From positions 44,845-108,844 of the forward strand of contig NZ_JAOZEV010000016.1 of NCBI RefSeq assembly GCF_025847275.1: a stretch of DNA of 64,000 nt. Direction: 5' to 3'. The stretch's first letter is position 1. The number at the start of each line of letters is the position of its first letter. Source of the DNA: Flavobacterium frigoritolerans. GTDB taxonomy: Bacteria; Bacteroidota; Bacteroidia; Flavobacteriales; Flavobacteriaceae. Below, piece after piece: positions 50,301 to 58,631 of the stretch. Under the pieces are notes generated by a model. The model was not told where the DNA came from, did not search any database, and was given only the letters and a program-made list of their open reading frames with translations. Position numbers and translations under genes: made by a program.

Positions 50301-50437
50301 CGATGATATTTGGAGATGTAAATGATAAAGAAAGCCAAGTGACTAAATTAGCCGCTGATGACAGAATGTATCATTTATTGGAGCATGTTGGAACAAAACC
50401 TAATGTGATTTATCACGTTAAAGTTAGAAATACTTAG
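47381..50437 (+). CDS. actB: Alternative complex III subunit ActB (Fe-S/molybdopterin-like)
   Basis: 1018 residues joining two units. The first part (about 1-745) resembles a molybdopterin oxidoreductase but in this family binds no cofactor; near its start a twin-arginine segment and lipobox are seen (TSRRDFLKYVGFSTAAVTLAAC). The second part (about 760-1018) is a ferredoxin domain with CTGCGACVIACHAEN, CQHCNHAPCETVCPVAATS, CVGTRYCANNCPYKVRR and CSMCIQ plus CSNACSSGA, the pattern for three [4Fe-4S] and one [3Fe-4S] clusters. It faces the periplasm and passes electrons toward ActA. Confidence 0.94.
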   Translation: MSSNKKYWKSVEELDENSSIVEALRNNEFVEEIPTDEFLGNAGALASSSTSRRDFLKYVGFSTAAVTLAACEGPVHKSIPYVLQPEQIIPGVADYYATTVFDGFDFANLLVKTREGRPIKIDNNTISGAKFSANARIHASILSLYDSMRLKEPKLEGKNATWSAVDLKIKSSIAEANAKGGQIVLLTNTLASPSTEKLIAEFIAKNPNAKHVVYDAVSSSSALDAFETVYGERALVNYDFSKASLIVSVGADFLGDWQGGGYDSAYAQGRIPRNGKMSRHFQLEANMTLSGAAADKRLPMSTANQKQALVHIYNIVTGSSVAVNLDSQFKAEVTKAAQQLKAAGSKGVLVSGIQDKNAQLLVLAINQVLASEAFTTSETRQIRKGSDAKVAQLINDMKAGSVHTLLMSGVNPVYTLADSESFVAGLKKVQTSVAFSLKEDETALLSTVAAPVPHYLEAWNDVSITKGTYGLTQPTIRPIFDTKQFQDVLLSLTGASGTFYDYIKANASGIIAGSSWNKVLHDGIFVGSSTALSAGSVDYSAAANAVSQSKALGDFELVLYTKTGMGDGQQANNPWLQEFPDPITRVSWDNYLTVSNADAKSLNMTNEIVANGGLNGSYATITTADGVKLENVPVIVQPGQAVGTIGLALGYGRKAALKEEMIVGLNAYSLYKGFNDIQSVKLAKASGEHEFACVQGQKTLMGRGDIIKETSLEIFNTKDAEFWNEQPKVSLDHNEVAATSVDLWDSFDRSTGHHFNLSIDLNACTGCGACVIACHAENNVPVVGKDEVRRSRDMHWLRIDRYYSSESTFAGDNERKENIAGLSSSLSTFNEMEKAGDNPQVSFQPVMCQHCNHAPCETVCPVAATSHGRQGQNQMAYNRCVGTRYCANNCPYKVRRFNWFLYNKNSEFDYHMNDDLGRMVLNPDVNVRSRGVMEKCSMCIQMTQATILKAKNEGRSVVDGEFQTACSNACSSGAMIFGDVNDKESQVTKLAADDRMYHLLEHVGTKPNVIYHVKVRNT

Positions 50438-50475
50438 TACAAAAAATTATTAATTAAGAAACAATATAAAGGATT

Positions 50476-51876
50476 ATGTCGTCTCACTACGAAGCACCCA
50501 TTAGAAAACCTTTAGTTATAGGTGATAAATCTTATCACGATGTAACTGTAGATGTAGCTGCACCTGTTGAAGGTAAAGCAAATAAACATTGGTGGATTGT
50601 ATTTTCAATCGCATTAACAGCATTCCTTTGGGGATTAGGCTGTATAATTTACACCGTATCTACAGGTATCGGAACATGGGGATTAAATAAAACAGTTGGT
50701 TGGGCTTGGGATATCACAAACTTTGTTTGGTGGGTAGGTATTGGTCACGCCGGAACTTTGATTTCAGCAGTATTATTACTTTTCCGTCAACGATGGAGAA
50801 TGGCGATTAACCGTTCTGCCGAAGCAATGACAATTTTCTCTGTTGTACAAGCAGGTTTATTTCCAATTATTCACATGGGACGTCCATGGTTAGCATACTG
50901 GGTATTACCTATACCAAACCAATTTGGTTCATTATGGGTAAACTTTAACTCTCCATTACTTTGGGACGTTTTTGCAATCTCTACGTATCTTTCAGTATCA
51001 TTAGTTTTCTGGTGGACTGGTTTATTACCTGATTTTGCTATGCTACGTGATAGAGCAATAACGCCTTTTAATAAAAGAGTTTATTCTATCTTGAGTTTTG
51101 GATGGAGTGGTAGAGCAAAAGACTGGCAGCGTTTTGAAGAAGTATCTTTAGTACTTGCAGGTTTAGCTACTCCACTTGTACTTTCTGTACATACAATTGT
51201 ATCTATGGACTTTGCTACATCTGTAATTCCAGGATGGCATACAACAATTTTCCCTCCTTACTTCGTTGCAGGAGCGGTTTTCTCAGGATTTGCAATGGTA
51301 AATACCTTGTTGATCATCATGAGAAAAGTTTCTAACCTTGAGGCTTATATTACAATCCAACATATCGAATTAATGAACATCGTAATCATGATTACAGGTT
51401 CTATCGTAGGGGTTGCTTATATTACTGAGTTATTTGTAGCTTGGTACTCTGGAGTAGAATATGAACAATATGCATTCTTAAATAGAGCTACTGGACCTTA
51501 CTGGTGGGCATATTGGTCAATGATGACATGTAACGTTTTTTCTCCACAATTCATGTGGTTCAAAAAACTAAGAACAAGTATCATGTTCTCATTTATAATT
51601 TCGATTGTTGTAAACATCGGAATGTGGTTTGAAAGATTCGTAATTATTGTTACTTCTTTACATAGAGATTATCTTCCATCTTCTTGGACAATGTTCTCAC
51701 CAACATTTGTTGATATTGGAATTTTCATCGGAACAATTGGATTCTTCTTCGTATTGTTTTTACTTTACTCTAGAACATTCCCAGTTATTGCTCAGGCAGA
51801 GGTGAAAACTATTTTGAAAGGGACAGGAGATAATTACATAAGAGAAAGAGCAAATAAAGATTCACATCATGAGTAA
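50476..51876 (+). CDS. actC: Alternative complex III subunit ActC (NrfD-like)
   Basis: 466 residues with about ten membrane helices of the NrfD/PsrC type (WGLGCIIYTVSTGIGTWGLNK, VWWVGIGHAGTLISAVLLLFRQRWR, PIIHMGRPWLAYWVLP, ATPLVLSVHTIVSMDFATSVIPGWHTTIFPPYF). ActC holds the quinol-binding site near the periplasmic face and is proposed to support proton movement. The conserved HAGTLISA and HTIVSMDF blocks are complete. Its stop overlaps actD by eight bases. Confidence 0.95.
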   Translation: MSSHYEAPIRKPLVIGDKSYHDVTVDVAAPVEGKANKHWWIVFSIALTAFLWGLGCIIYTVSTGIGTWGLNKTVGWAWDITNFVWWVGIGHAGTLISAVLLLFRQRWRMAINRSAEAMTIFSVVQAGLFPIIHMGRPWLAYWVLPIPNQFGSLWVNFNSPLLWDVFAISTYLSVSLVFWWTGLLPDFAMLRDRAITPFNKRVYSILSFGWSGRAKDWQRFEEVSLVLAGLATPLVLSVHTIVSMDFATSVIPGWHTTIFPPYFVAGAVFSGFAMVNTLLIIMRKVSNLEAYITIQHIELMNIVIMITGSIVGVAYITELFVAWYSGVEYEQYAFLNRATGPYWWAYWSMMTCNVFSPQFMWFKKLRTSIMFSFIISIVVNIGMWFERFVIIVTSLHRDYLPSSWTMFSPTFVDIGIFIGTIGFFFVLFLLYSRTFPVIAQAEVKTILKGTGDNYIRERANKDSHHE

Positions 51877-52393
51877 TAAAGTAATATACGCCATTTATAA
51901 TGACGATGATATTTTGATGGATGCTGTAAAGAAAACTAGAGCTGCACATCATCATATTGAAGAGGTATTTACTCCATTTCCGGTACACGGATTGGATAAA
52001 GCAATGGGCTTAGCGCCAACAAGATTAGCAATATGTTCTTTCTTATACGGATGTGTTGGTATAACTGTAGCGACTACGATGATGAGTTATATTATGATTC
52101 ATGACTGGCCTCAGGATATTGGTGGAAAACCAAGTTTCAGTTTCATTCAAAACATGCCAGCATTCGTGCCAATTATGTTTGAAATGACTGTGTTTTTCGC
52201 AGCTCACTTAATGGTAATTACTTTTTATATGAGAAGTAGATTATGGCCATTTAAAGAAGCAGAAAACCCGGATGTAAGAACAACAGATGACCATTTCTTA
52301 ATGGAGGTTGCTGTTAACAATAACGAAGAAGAATTAGTTTCTTTTTTCCAAAACACGGGAGCTGTAGAAGTTAAAGTAATAGAAAAGAATTAA
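51869..52393 (+). CDS. actD: Alternative complex III subunit ActD (DUF3341)
   Basis: 174 residues of the DUF3341 family: an N-terminal cytoplasmic part (IYAIYNDDDILMDAVKKTRAAHHHIEEVFTPFPVHGLDKAMG), then two membrane helices (LAICSFLYGCVGITVATTMMSYIM and MPAFVPIMFEMTVFFAAHLMVITFYM) and a short C-terminal tail. ActD is a structural subunit of the complex with no cofactor. Its start overlaps the end of actC and it is nine bases before actE. Confidence 0.93.
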   Translation: MSNKVIYAIYNDDDILMDAVKKTRAAHHHIEEVFTPFPVHGLDKAMGLAPTRLAICSFLYGCVGITVATTMMSYIMIHDWPQDIGGKPSFSFIQNMPAFVPIMFEMTVFFAAHLMVITFYMRSRLWPFKEAENPDVRTTDDHFLMEVAVNNNEEELVSFFQNTGAVEVKVIEKN

Positions 52394-52401
52394 TTGTAGC
52401 T

Positions 52402-52947
52402 ATGAAAGGTATATATAAAATAACACTTTTAGTTGGTATAACTATTTTAGTTTCATCATGCCACAATATTTCGGCACCAAACTATCAGTACTTCCCTAAT
52501 ATGTATGAGTCTTTAGCGTATGAACCATATGCAGAAGCTAGTGTATTTAAAGGAGGAAAGGAAGCTCAACTTCCTGCAAACGGAACTATAAATAGAGGTT
52601 TTGAACCTTATGAATATGAGAATTCTACAGCTGGTTATGAATTGGCAAAAGCTAATTTAAAATCGCCTTTAGATTCTTTAGATAGAAATTCTGAAAAAGG
52701 AAAAGAACTTTTTGAGATCTATTGTATGAGTTGTCATGGTGCAACTGGAAATGGAAAAGGTAAATTGGTAGAAAGAGAAAAATTTCTTGGAGTTCCTAGC
52801 TATAAAGATAGAGAAATCACTGAAGGAAGTATTTTTCATGTTGAGACTTACGGATTAAATGCAATGGGTTCTCATGCAAATCAATTAAGTACTCACGAAC
52901 GTTGGTTAGTTGCTGACTATGTTCTAAAACTAAAAAGCCAATTATAA
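52402..52947 (+). CDS. actE: Alternative complex III subunit ActE (monoheme cytochrome c lipoprotein)
   Basis: 181 residues. A lipoprotein signal ends at Cys20 (ILVSSC). The cytochrome c domain (about 90-181) has the heme motif C108-MSCH-112 and a likely axial methionine in YGLNAMGSHANQL. ActE is the periplasmic electron exit toward cytochrome c oxidase together with the ActA hemes. The region between residues 25 and 90 (PNYQYFPNMYESLAYEPY) is a typical ActE extension that wraps the complex. Confidence 0.94.
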   Translation: MKGIYKITLLVGITILVSSCHNISAPNYQYFPNMYESLAYEPYAEASVFKGGKEAQLPANGTINRGFEPYEYENSTAGYELAKANLKSPLDSLDRNSEKGKELFEIYCMSCHGATGNGKGKLVEREKFLGVPSYKDREITEGSIFHVETYGLNAMGSHANQLSTHERWLVADYVLKLKSQL

Positions 52948-52977
52948 TAATTGTTGAACAAACTGATCGTATTAGAT

Positions 52978-54384
52978 ATGTATACATTTTCAAGTAAATT
53001 AAAAACTTTTTCTTTCATCTTAATGGCTTTAGGTCTTTTGGGTATTGGGTATGGTTTTTTAAATGCACCTAAAGATATTCAAGAAGTTGAAAAAATACTA
53101 GCTGCTGAGTCTCATGGAGGTCACGGTGAGGCTACTCATGCTACTGCTGAGTCTGGTCATGGTGCAAAAGCTGAAGCTACTCATGATGCTGCTGAACCAG
53201 CTCATGATGCACATGCTGAAGGAAAAAAAGAACACGCTCAAGTTGGTGCTGCAGATGAGCATACAAAACATTTAAATCATGTTTTACACCAATTGCAAAA
53301 TAAACCATGGTCAGCATTATATGTTGCTTGTATTTTCTTTTTGCTGCTTTCTATGGGAGTTCTTGCGTTTTACGCTATTCAGCAAGTTGCACAAGCAGGA
53401 TGGTCTCCTGTATTGTTTAGAGTTATGCAGGGTATAACTGCTTACTTGCCTGTAGGTTCTGTAATATTTTTTATTATTCTAGTGCTTTGTGGATTGCACT
53501 TTAATCATATGTTTGTTTGGCTAGGAGACGGAGTAACAGATCCTAAAAGCCCAAATTATGATGCAATCATTGCTAATAAAGCAGGATATTTAAATTTCCC
53601 TTTTTGGATTATTAGAGCTGCTATATTTTTGATTGGGTGGAATTTATATAACTACTATACAAGACAAAGATGTTTAGCTCAAGACGAAGCTAAAGATGAT
53701 TTGAACTACAAAAAGAATTTCAAAATGACAGCTGGGTTCTTAGTATTCTTTATCGTTTCTGAGTCTATTATGTCTTGGGATTGGATTATGTCTATTGATC
53801 CACACTGGTATAGTACATTGTTTGGATGGTATGTGTTTGCTAGTTTCTTTGTAAGTGGTATCACTACAATAGCATTAGTAACAGTATACTTGAAATCTAA
53901 AGGATATTTAGAGCATGTAAATACAAGTCATATTCATGACCTTGCTAAATTTATGTTTGGTATTAGCGTTTTTTGGACTTATTTATGGTTCTCACAATTC
54001 ATGTTAATTTGGTATGCTAATATACCTGAAGAGGTTACTTATTTTGTAACAAGAATACAACTTTATAATCTTCCTTTCTTTGGAGCGGTTGTTATGAATT
54101 TCCTTTTCCCATTATTGATTTTAATCAATACAGATTTCAAGAGAATCAGCTGGGTTATTGTTATGGCTGGAATTGTAATTTTATTAGGACATTATCTTGA
54201 TTTCTTTAATATGATTATGCCTGGTACAGTAGGTGATAGATGGTTTATTGGTGTTTCAGAAATTGCATCAGTACTTTTCTTCTTAGGATTGTTTATTTTT
54301 GTAGTTTTCACTGCATTGACTAAAGCTCCTTTGTTACCAAAAAGAAATCCATTTATAGAAGAAAGTAAACATTTTCATTATTAA
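52978..54384 (+). CDS. actF: Alternative complex III subunit ActF (NrfD-like) with a His-rich insert
   Basis: From the ATG at 52978 it has 468 residues; the frame can be extended to a TTG at 52951, which is less likely. ActF is the second NrfD-like membrane subunit. A first helix (about 8-28) is followed by a hydrophilic insert (about 35-105) very rich in His, Ala and Glu (SHGGHGEATHATAESGHG and similar), then about nine helices with FIILVLCGLHFNHMFVWLGDG, WDWIMSIDPHWYSTLFGWYV and FWTYLWFSQFMLIWYANIPEE. The function of the insert is unknown. Confidence 0.92.
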   Translation: MYTFSSKLKTFSFILMALGLLGIGYGFLNAPKDIQEVEKILAAESHGGHGEATHATAESGHGAKAEATHDAAEPAHDAHAEGKKEHAQVGAADEHTKHLNHVLHQLQNKPWSALYVACIFFLLLSMGVLAFYAIQQVAQAGWSPVLFRVMQGITAYLPVGSVIFFIILVLCGLHFNHMFVWLGDGVTDPKSPNYDAIIANKAGYLNFPFWIIRAAIFLIGWNLYNYYTRQRCLAQDEAKDDLNYKKNFKMTAGFLVFFIVSESIMSWDWIMSIDPHWYSTLFGWYVFASFFVSGITTIALVTVYLKSKGYLEHVNTSHIHDLAKFMFGISVFWTYLWFSQFMLIWYANIPEEVTYFVTRIQLYNLPFFGAVVMNFLFPLLILINTDFKRISWVIVMAGIVILLGHYLDFFNMIMPGTVGDRWFIGVSEIASVLFFLGLFIFVVFTALTKAPLLPKRNPFIEESKHFHY

Positions 54385-54403
54385 TATTTAAAGAAATAAA
54401 CAG

Positions 54404-55567
54404 ATGACAAGTTTGTTGGTAATTATAGTTTTAGTTTTATTAGCTGTAGCATTATGGCAATTGACCAAAATATTTGATCTTACTCAGGTAGGAGCAAATT
54501 CGGACGATTCTCAGGTTGCATCTGATAACGATAATAATATTCAAGGATATTTAATGTTCGGTTTTTTAGCTTTCATTTATATATTTACTATATATGGATT
54601 GTTAAAATGGGGACCATTAGTATTACATACACCAGCTTCAGAGCATGGTAGTTTGGTAGATAGTCTTATGAATATTACTTGGGTTTTAATTTTCGTAGTT
54701 CAATTTATTACTCAAGGTTTACTTTATTATTTTTCTTTTAAATATAAAGGAGATAAGGATAAAAAAGCTTTATATTTTGCAGATAATAATAGATTAGAGG
54801 CACTTTGGAGTGTTATCCCAGCAGTAGTGTTGGCAGGATTGATTCTTTATGGATTATATGCTTGGAATAATATTATGTTTGTTGATGAAGATGAAGATAC
54901 AATCGTTATCGAATTATATGCTCAACAGTTTAAATGGACAGCTAGATATGCTGGACCAGATAATGTTTTAGGAAAAGCTAACGTAAGATTAATTGAAGGT
55001 ATAAACACTTTAGGGGTTGATATGTCTGATCCATATTCACAAGATGATATTGTGGTTTCAGAATTACACATACCAAAAGGTAAAAAAGTGCATTTCAAAA
55101 TGCGTTCTCAAGATGTTTTGCACTCAGCTTATATGCCTCACTTTAGAGCGCAAATGAACTGTGTTCCTGGAATGGTTACTGAATTTGCTTTTACGCCAGT
55201 TTATACTACTTCTGAATACAGAGAGTTACCTTATATGGTAGAGAAAGTTGCTCATATTAATTCAATACGTTCTAAGAAAAGTGTTGACTTAGTTGCAAAA
55301 GGTGAAACAGCTTTAGATCCTTATACTTTTGATTATTTGTTACTTTGTAATAAAATTTGTGGTACATCACACTATAACATGCAAATGAAAATTGTAGTTG
55401 ATACTCCAGAAGATTATAAAAAATGGTTAAGCGAGAAAGCAACATTAGCTCAGGATATTAAGGCAGCAGTAGCTCCAGCTCCAACAGAAGGTGCAGCAGG
55501 AAGTACTGATACTACTAAAGTAGATACTACTGCTAAAGTAGAAGCTCCTAAAGTAGCTATGAAATAA
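54404..55567 (+). CDS. coxB: Cytochrome c oxidase subunit II with extra N-terminal helices
   Basis: 387 residues. The CuA domain (about 165-345) is complete: a first His in LHSAYMPHFRAQMNCVPGM and the loop CNKICGTSHYNMQM with both Cys, His and Met ligands. The usual two-helix hairpin (about 88-110 and 133-153) is preceded by two further hydrophobic helices (about 2-20 and 50-68), giving four. An Ala/Thr/Lys-rich tail (about 350-387) follows the CuA domain; no heme c motif is present. It follows actF by 19 bases, so the oxidase and act genes form one operon. Confidence 0.94.
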   Translation: MTSLLVIIVLVLLAVALWQLTKIFDLTQVGANSDDSQVASDNDNNIQGYLMFGFLAFIYIFTIYGLLKWGPLVLHTPASEHGSLVDSLMNITWVLIFVVQFITQGLLYYFSFKYKGDKDKKALYFADNNRLEALWSVIPAVVLAGLILYGLYAWNNIMFVDEDEDTIVIELYAQQFKWTARYAGPDNVLGKANVRLIEGINTLGVDMSDPYSQDDIVVSELHIPKGKKVHFKMRSQDVLHSAYMPHFRAQMNCVPGMVTEFAFTPVYTTSEYRELPYMVEKVAHINSIRSKKSVDLVAKGETALDPYTFDYLLLCNKICGTSHYNMQMKIVVDTPEDYKKWLSEKATLAQDIKAAVAPAPTEGAAGSTDTTKVDTTAKVEAPKVAMK

Positions 55568-55597
55568 TATTTATTAAGAAATTTAAAGTATACATAT

Positions 55598-57394
55598 ATG
55601 TCAGCAGAAGGTCACGATCACGGACAAGATCACGAACACGAACACCACCATAAAGACACATTCATTACTAAATATATCTTTAGTATTGATCACAAAATGA
55701 TTGCCAAACAATACCTTATTACAGGTATTATTATGGGGGTAATAGGTATTGCAATGTCCTTGCTTTTTAGAATGCAATTAGCATGGCCTGAAGAGTCTTT
55801 TAAAATTTTTAATGTTTTATTAGGAGATAAATTTGCACCAGATGGTGTTATGACTAATGATGTTTATCTTGCATTGGTAACCATTCACGGTACAATCATG
55901 GTATTCTTCGTTTTAACAGCCGGTTTAAGTGGTACGTTTAGTAACTTACTGATTCCACTTCAAATTGGAGCTAGAGATATGGCTTCTGGATTCATGAATA
56001 TGGTATCTTATTGGTTATTTTTCTTATCAGCAGTAATAATGTTAAGTTCTTTATTTGTTGAAGCTGGACCTGCTTCATCAGGATGGACGATTTATCCTCC
56101 ATTAAGTGCTTTACCTCAAGCGATTCCTGGTTCAGGAACTGGTATGACACTATGGTTGGTTTCTATGGCAATCTTTATTGCATCATCTTTAATGGGATCT
56201 TTAAATTATATCGTTACTGTTATTAATTTAAGAACAAAAGGGATGTCTATGACTAGATTACCTTTAACTATATGGACTTTCTTTGTAACAGCTGTTATTG
56301 GAGTTATTTCATTCCCAGTATTATTATCAGCAGCATTATTGTTGATTTTTGACAGAAGTTTTGGTACTTCATTTTTCTTGTCAGATATCTATATTGCTGG
56401 AGAAGTTTTACATTACCAAGGTGGTTCACCAGTTTTATTCGAACACTTATTTTGGTTCTTAGGACACCCTGAGGTATATATTGTAATCTTACCTGCGATG
56501 GGATTAGTTTCTGAAATTATGGCTACGAATTCACGTAAACCAATTTTTGGATACAGAGCGATGATTATGTCTGTTTTAGCAATTGCTTTCCTTTCAACAA
56601 TCGTTTGGGGTCACCATATGTTCGTTTCAGGAATGAATCCATTTTTAGGATCTGTATTTACATTTACAACATTATTGATTGCAATTCCTTCTGCTGTAAA
56701 AGCATTTAACTGGATTACAACTTTATGGAAAGGTAATTTACAATTTAATCCTGCAATGTTGTTTTCTATTGGAATGGTTTCTACTTTCATTACAGGAGGT
56801 TTAACAGGAATCATATTAGGAGATAGTACTTTAGATATTAATGTTCACGATACATATTTTGTAATTGCTCACTTTCACTTAGTAATGGGTATCTCTGCAC
56901 TTTACGGAATGTTTGCTGGTATTTACCACTGGTTCCCTAAAATGTATGGTAGAATGTTAAATAAAAATTTAGGATATATTCACTTTTGGGTAACTGCAGT
57001 TTGTGCTTACGGAGTATTTTTCCCAATGCACTTTATAGGATTAGCTGGTTTACCAAGACGTTACTATACTAATACAAGTTTCCCTTTATTTGATGATTTA
57101 CAAAACGTAAACGTTCTAATTACAGTATTTGCTTTAGTTGGTGGAGCTTTCCAATTAGTGTTCTTGTATAATTTCTTTAGTAGTATTTTCTATGGTAAGA
57201 AAGCAGTACAAAATCCATGGAGATCTACAACTTTAGAGTGGACTACACCAGTTGAGCATATTCACGGTAACTGGCCAGGAGAAATTCCTCATGTTTACCG
57301 TTGGCCATACGACTATAGTAATCCAAACTATGACGTTGATTTTGTACCTCAAAACGTACCAATGAAAGAAGGAGAAGAAGTTCTTCATCACTAA
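55598..57394 (+). CDS. coxA: Cytochrome c oxidase subunit I (aa3 type)
   Basis: 598 residues. Heme-copper ligands are present: WGHHMFVSG for CuB, the cross-linked His-Tyr pair in GHPEVYIVILPAMG, heme ligands in VHDTYFVIAHFHLVMG and an early His in VTIHGTIMVFFVLTAGLSG. The PEVY motif and the surrounding helix mark the A1 branch rather than the cbb3 type. The N-terminus is His-rich (HDHGQDHEHEHHHKD). It ends the act-cox operon at a strong terminator; subunit III is not encoded here. Confidence 0.97.
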   Translation: MSAEGHDHGQDHEHEHHHKDTFITKYIFSIDHKMIAKQYLITGIIMGVIGIAMSLLFRMQLAWPEESFKIFNVLLGDKFAPDGVMTNDVYLALVTIHGTIMVFFVLTAGLSGTFSNLLIPLQIGARDMASGFMNMVSYWLFFLSAVIMLSSLFVEAGPASSGWTIYPPLSALPQAIPGSGTGMTLWLVSMAIFIASSLMGSLNYIVTVINLRTKGMSMTRLPLTIWTFFVTAVIGVISFPVLLSAALLLIFDRSFGTSFFLSDIYIAGEVLHYQGGSPVLFEHLFWFLGHPEVYIVILPAMGLVSEIMATNSRKPIFGYRAMIMSVLAIAFLSTIVWGHHMFVSGMNPFLGSVFTFTTLLIAIPSAVKAFNWITTLWKGNLQFNPAMLFSIGMVSTFITGGLTGIILGDSTLDINVHDTYFVIAHFHLVMGISALYGMFAGIYHWFPKMYGRMLNKNLGYIHFWVTAVCAYGVFFPMHFIGLAGLPRRYYTNTSFPLFDDLQNVNVLITVFALVGGAFQLVFLYNFFSSIFYGKKAVQNPWRSTTLEWTTPVEHIHGNWPGEIPHVYRWPYDYSNPNYDVDFVPQNVPMKEGEEVLHH

Positions 57395-57402
57395 AAATAT
57401 TT

Positions 57403-57436
57403 AAAACCTCTACTTCTTAGTAGAGGTTTTTTTTTG
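57403..57436 (+). terminator. Terminator of the act-cox operon
   Basis: AAAACCTCTACT pairs with AGTAGAGGTTTT around a TCTT loop, followed by nine or more T residues that also overlap the ruvB promoter's -33 element. Confidence 0.9.
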
Positions 57437-57462
57437 TCTTCCTTTTTCTTTATCTATCTTTG
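57433..57462 (+). promoter_or_regulatory. Promoter of ruvB, giving a leaderless start
   Basis: TTTG (57433-57436), an 18-nt spacer and TATCTTTG (57455-57462). The start codon is at 57467, only four bases after the -7 box, so transcription should begin at or next to the ATG. Confidence 0.6.
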
Positions 57463-57466
57463 CTCT

Positions 57467-58489
57467 ATGAATGAAAATTTAGATCCAACTACGAACAGCT
57501 ATAATCCAGAAGAATTTGATCTTGAGAAAAGATTAAGACCACTTTCATTTGATGATTTTGCAGGTCAGGACCAGGTTTTAGAAAATCTGAAAGTCTTTGT
57601 AGCAGCAGCCAATCAACGTAATGAAGCATTAGATCATACGCTTTTTCATGGACCTCCGGGGCTAGGAAAAACCACTTTGGCTAATATACTTGCGAATGAG
57701 TTAGAGGTTGGAATTAAGATTACTTCAGGACCAGTTTTAGACAAGCCTGGAGATTTGGCAGGATTACTGACTAATCTTGATGAAAGAGATGTTTTGTTCA
57801 TAGATGAAATCCACCGATTAAGCCCAATCGTTGAAGAGTATTTGTACTCAGCAATGGAAGATTTTAAGATTGATATCATGATAGAATCTGGACCAAATGC
57901 GAGAACAGTACAAATTAACTTAAATCCATTTACTTTAATTGGAGCTACTACGCGTTCGGGTTTGCTTACGGCTCCAATGCGAGCTCGTTTTGGTATTTCG
58001 TCACGATTACAATATTATACAACTGAACTCTTGACTACTATTGTAGAACGGAGTGCTTCGATATTAAAAATGCCAATTTCTTTAGATGCTGCAATTGAAA
58101 TTGCAGGACGTAGCCGTGGAACACCTCGTATTGCAAATGCATTATTGCGCCGTGTTCGTGACTTTGCACAGATTAAAGGAAATGGAACTATCGATTTGGC
58201 GATTGCACAATATGCATTGAAAGCATTAAACGTTGATGCACATGGTTTGGATGAAATGGATAATAAAATTCTTCTTACCATTATTAGTAAGTTTAAAGGA
58301 GGGCCTGTTGGTTTGTCTACCCTTGCAACTGCTGTTTCTGAAAGTAGCGAAACTATCGAAGAAGTATATGAGCCTTTCCTGATTCAAGAAGGGTTTATTA
58401 TGAGAACTCCACGAGGGCGCGAAGTTACCGATAAAGCATATAAACATTTAGGTAGAATAAACACCAATATTCAAGGCGGATTATTTTAA
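57467..58489 (+). CDS. ruvB: Holliday junction branch migration helicase RuvB
   Basis: RuvB is the AAA+ motor that drives Holliday junction migration with RuvA. From the ATG at 57467 it has 340 residues starting MNENLDPTTNSYNPEEFDLEKRLRP; extension to 57434 would add 11 residues that lie in the promoter. Walker A is HGPPGLGKTTLANIL, Walker B VLFIDEIHRLSP, sensor I GATTRSG, and the RuvB beta-hairpin and C-terminal winged helix (GLDEMDNKILLTI, FIMRTPRGREVTDKAYKHL) are complete. ruvA and ruvC are not nearby. Confidence 0.97.
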   Translation: MNENLDPTTNSYNPEEFDLEKRLRPLSFDDFAGQDQVLENLKVFVAAANQRNEALDHTLFHGPPGLGKTTLANILANELEVGIKITSGPVLDKPGDLAGLLTNLDERDVLFIDEIHRLSPIVEEYLYSAMEDFKIDIMIESGPNARTVQINLNPFTLIGATTRSGLLTAPMRARFGISSRLQYYTTELLTTIVERSASILKMPISLDAAIEIAGRSRGTPRIANALLRRVRDFAQIKGNGTIDLAIAQYALKALNVDAHGLDEMDNKILLTIISKFKGGPVGLSTLATAVSESSETIEEVYEPFLIQEGFIMRTPRGREVTDKAYKHLGRINTNIQGGLF

Positions 58490-58579
58490 TTTTCAGGAGT
58501 TGTCTTTATGAGGTTTTGAAGTAATCTCCTATTCTACTATATTTTTTTCTGATAAATAAAACAGAAAAAGGATATCATT

Positions 58580-58602
58580 CGTCCCAATAATTATCGGGAT
58601 AG
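58580..58602. repeat. Near-palindrome TCCC..GGGA
   Basis: TCCCAATAATTATCGGGA is a palindrome except for one pair (A opposite C), upstream of queG. It resembles the short TCCCGAT-type palindromes seen as dispersed repeats in flavobacteria. Confidence 0.5.
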
Positions 58603-58631
58603 GGATAAAACTGTTCTATAGATAATTTACA

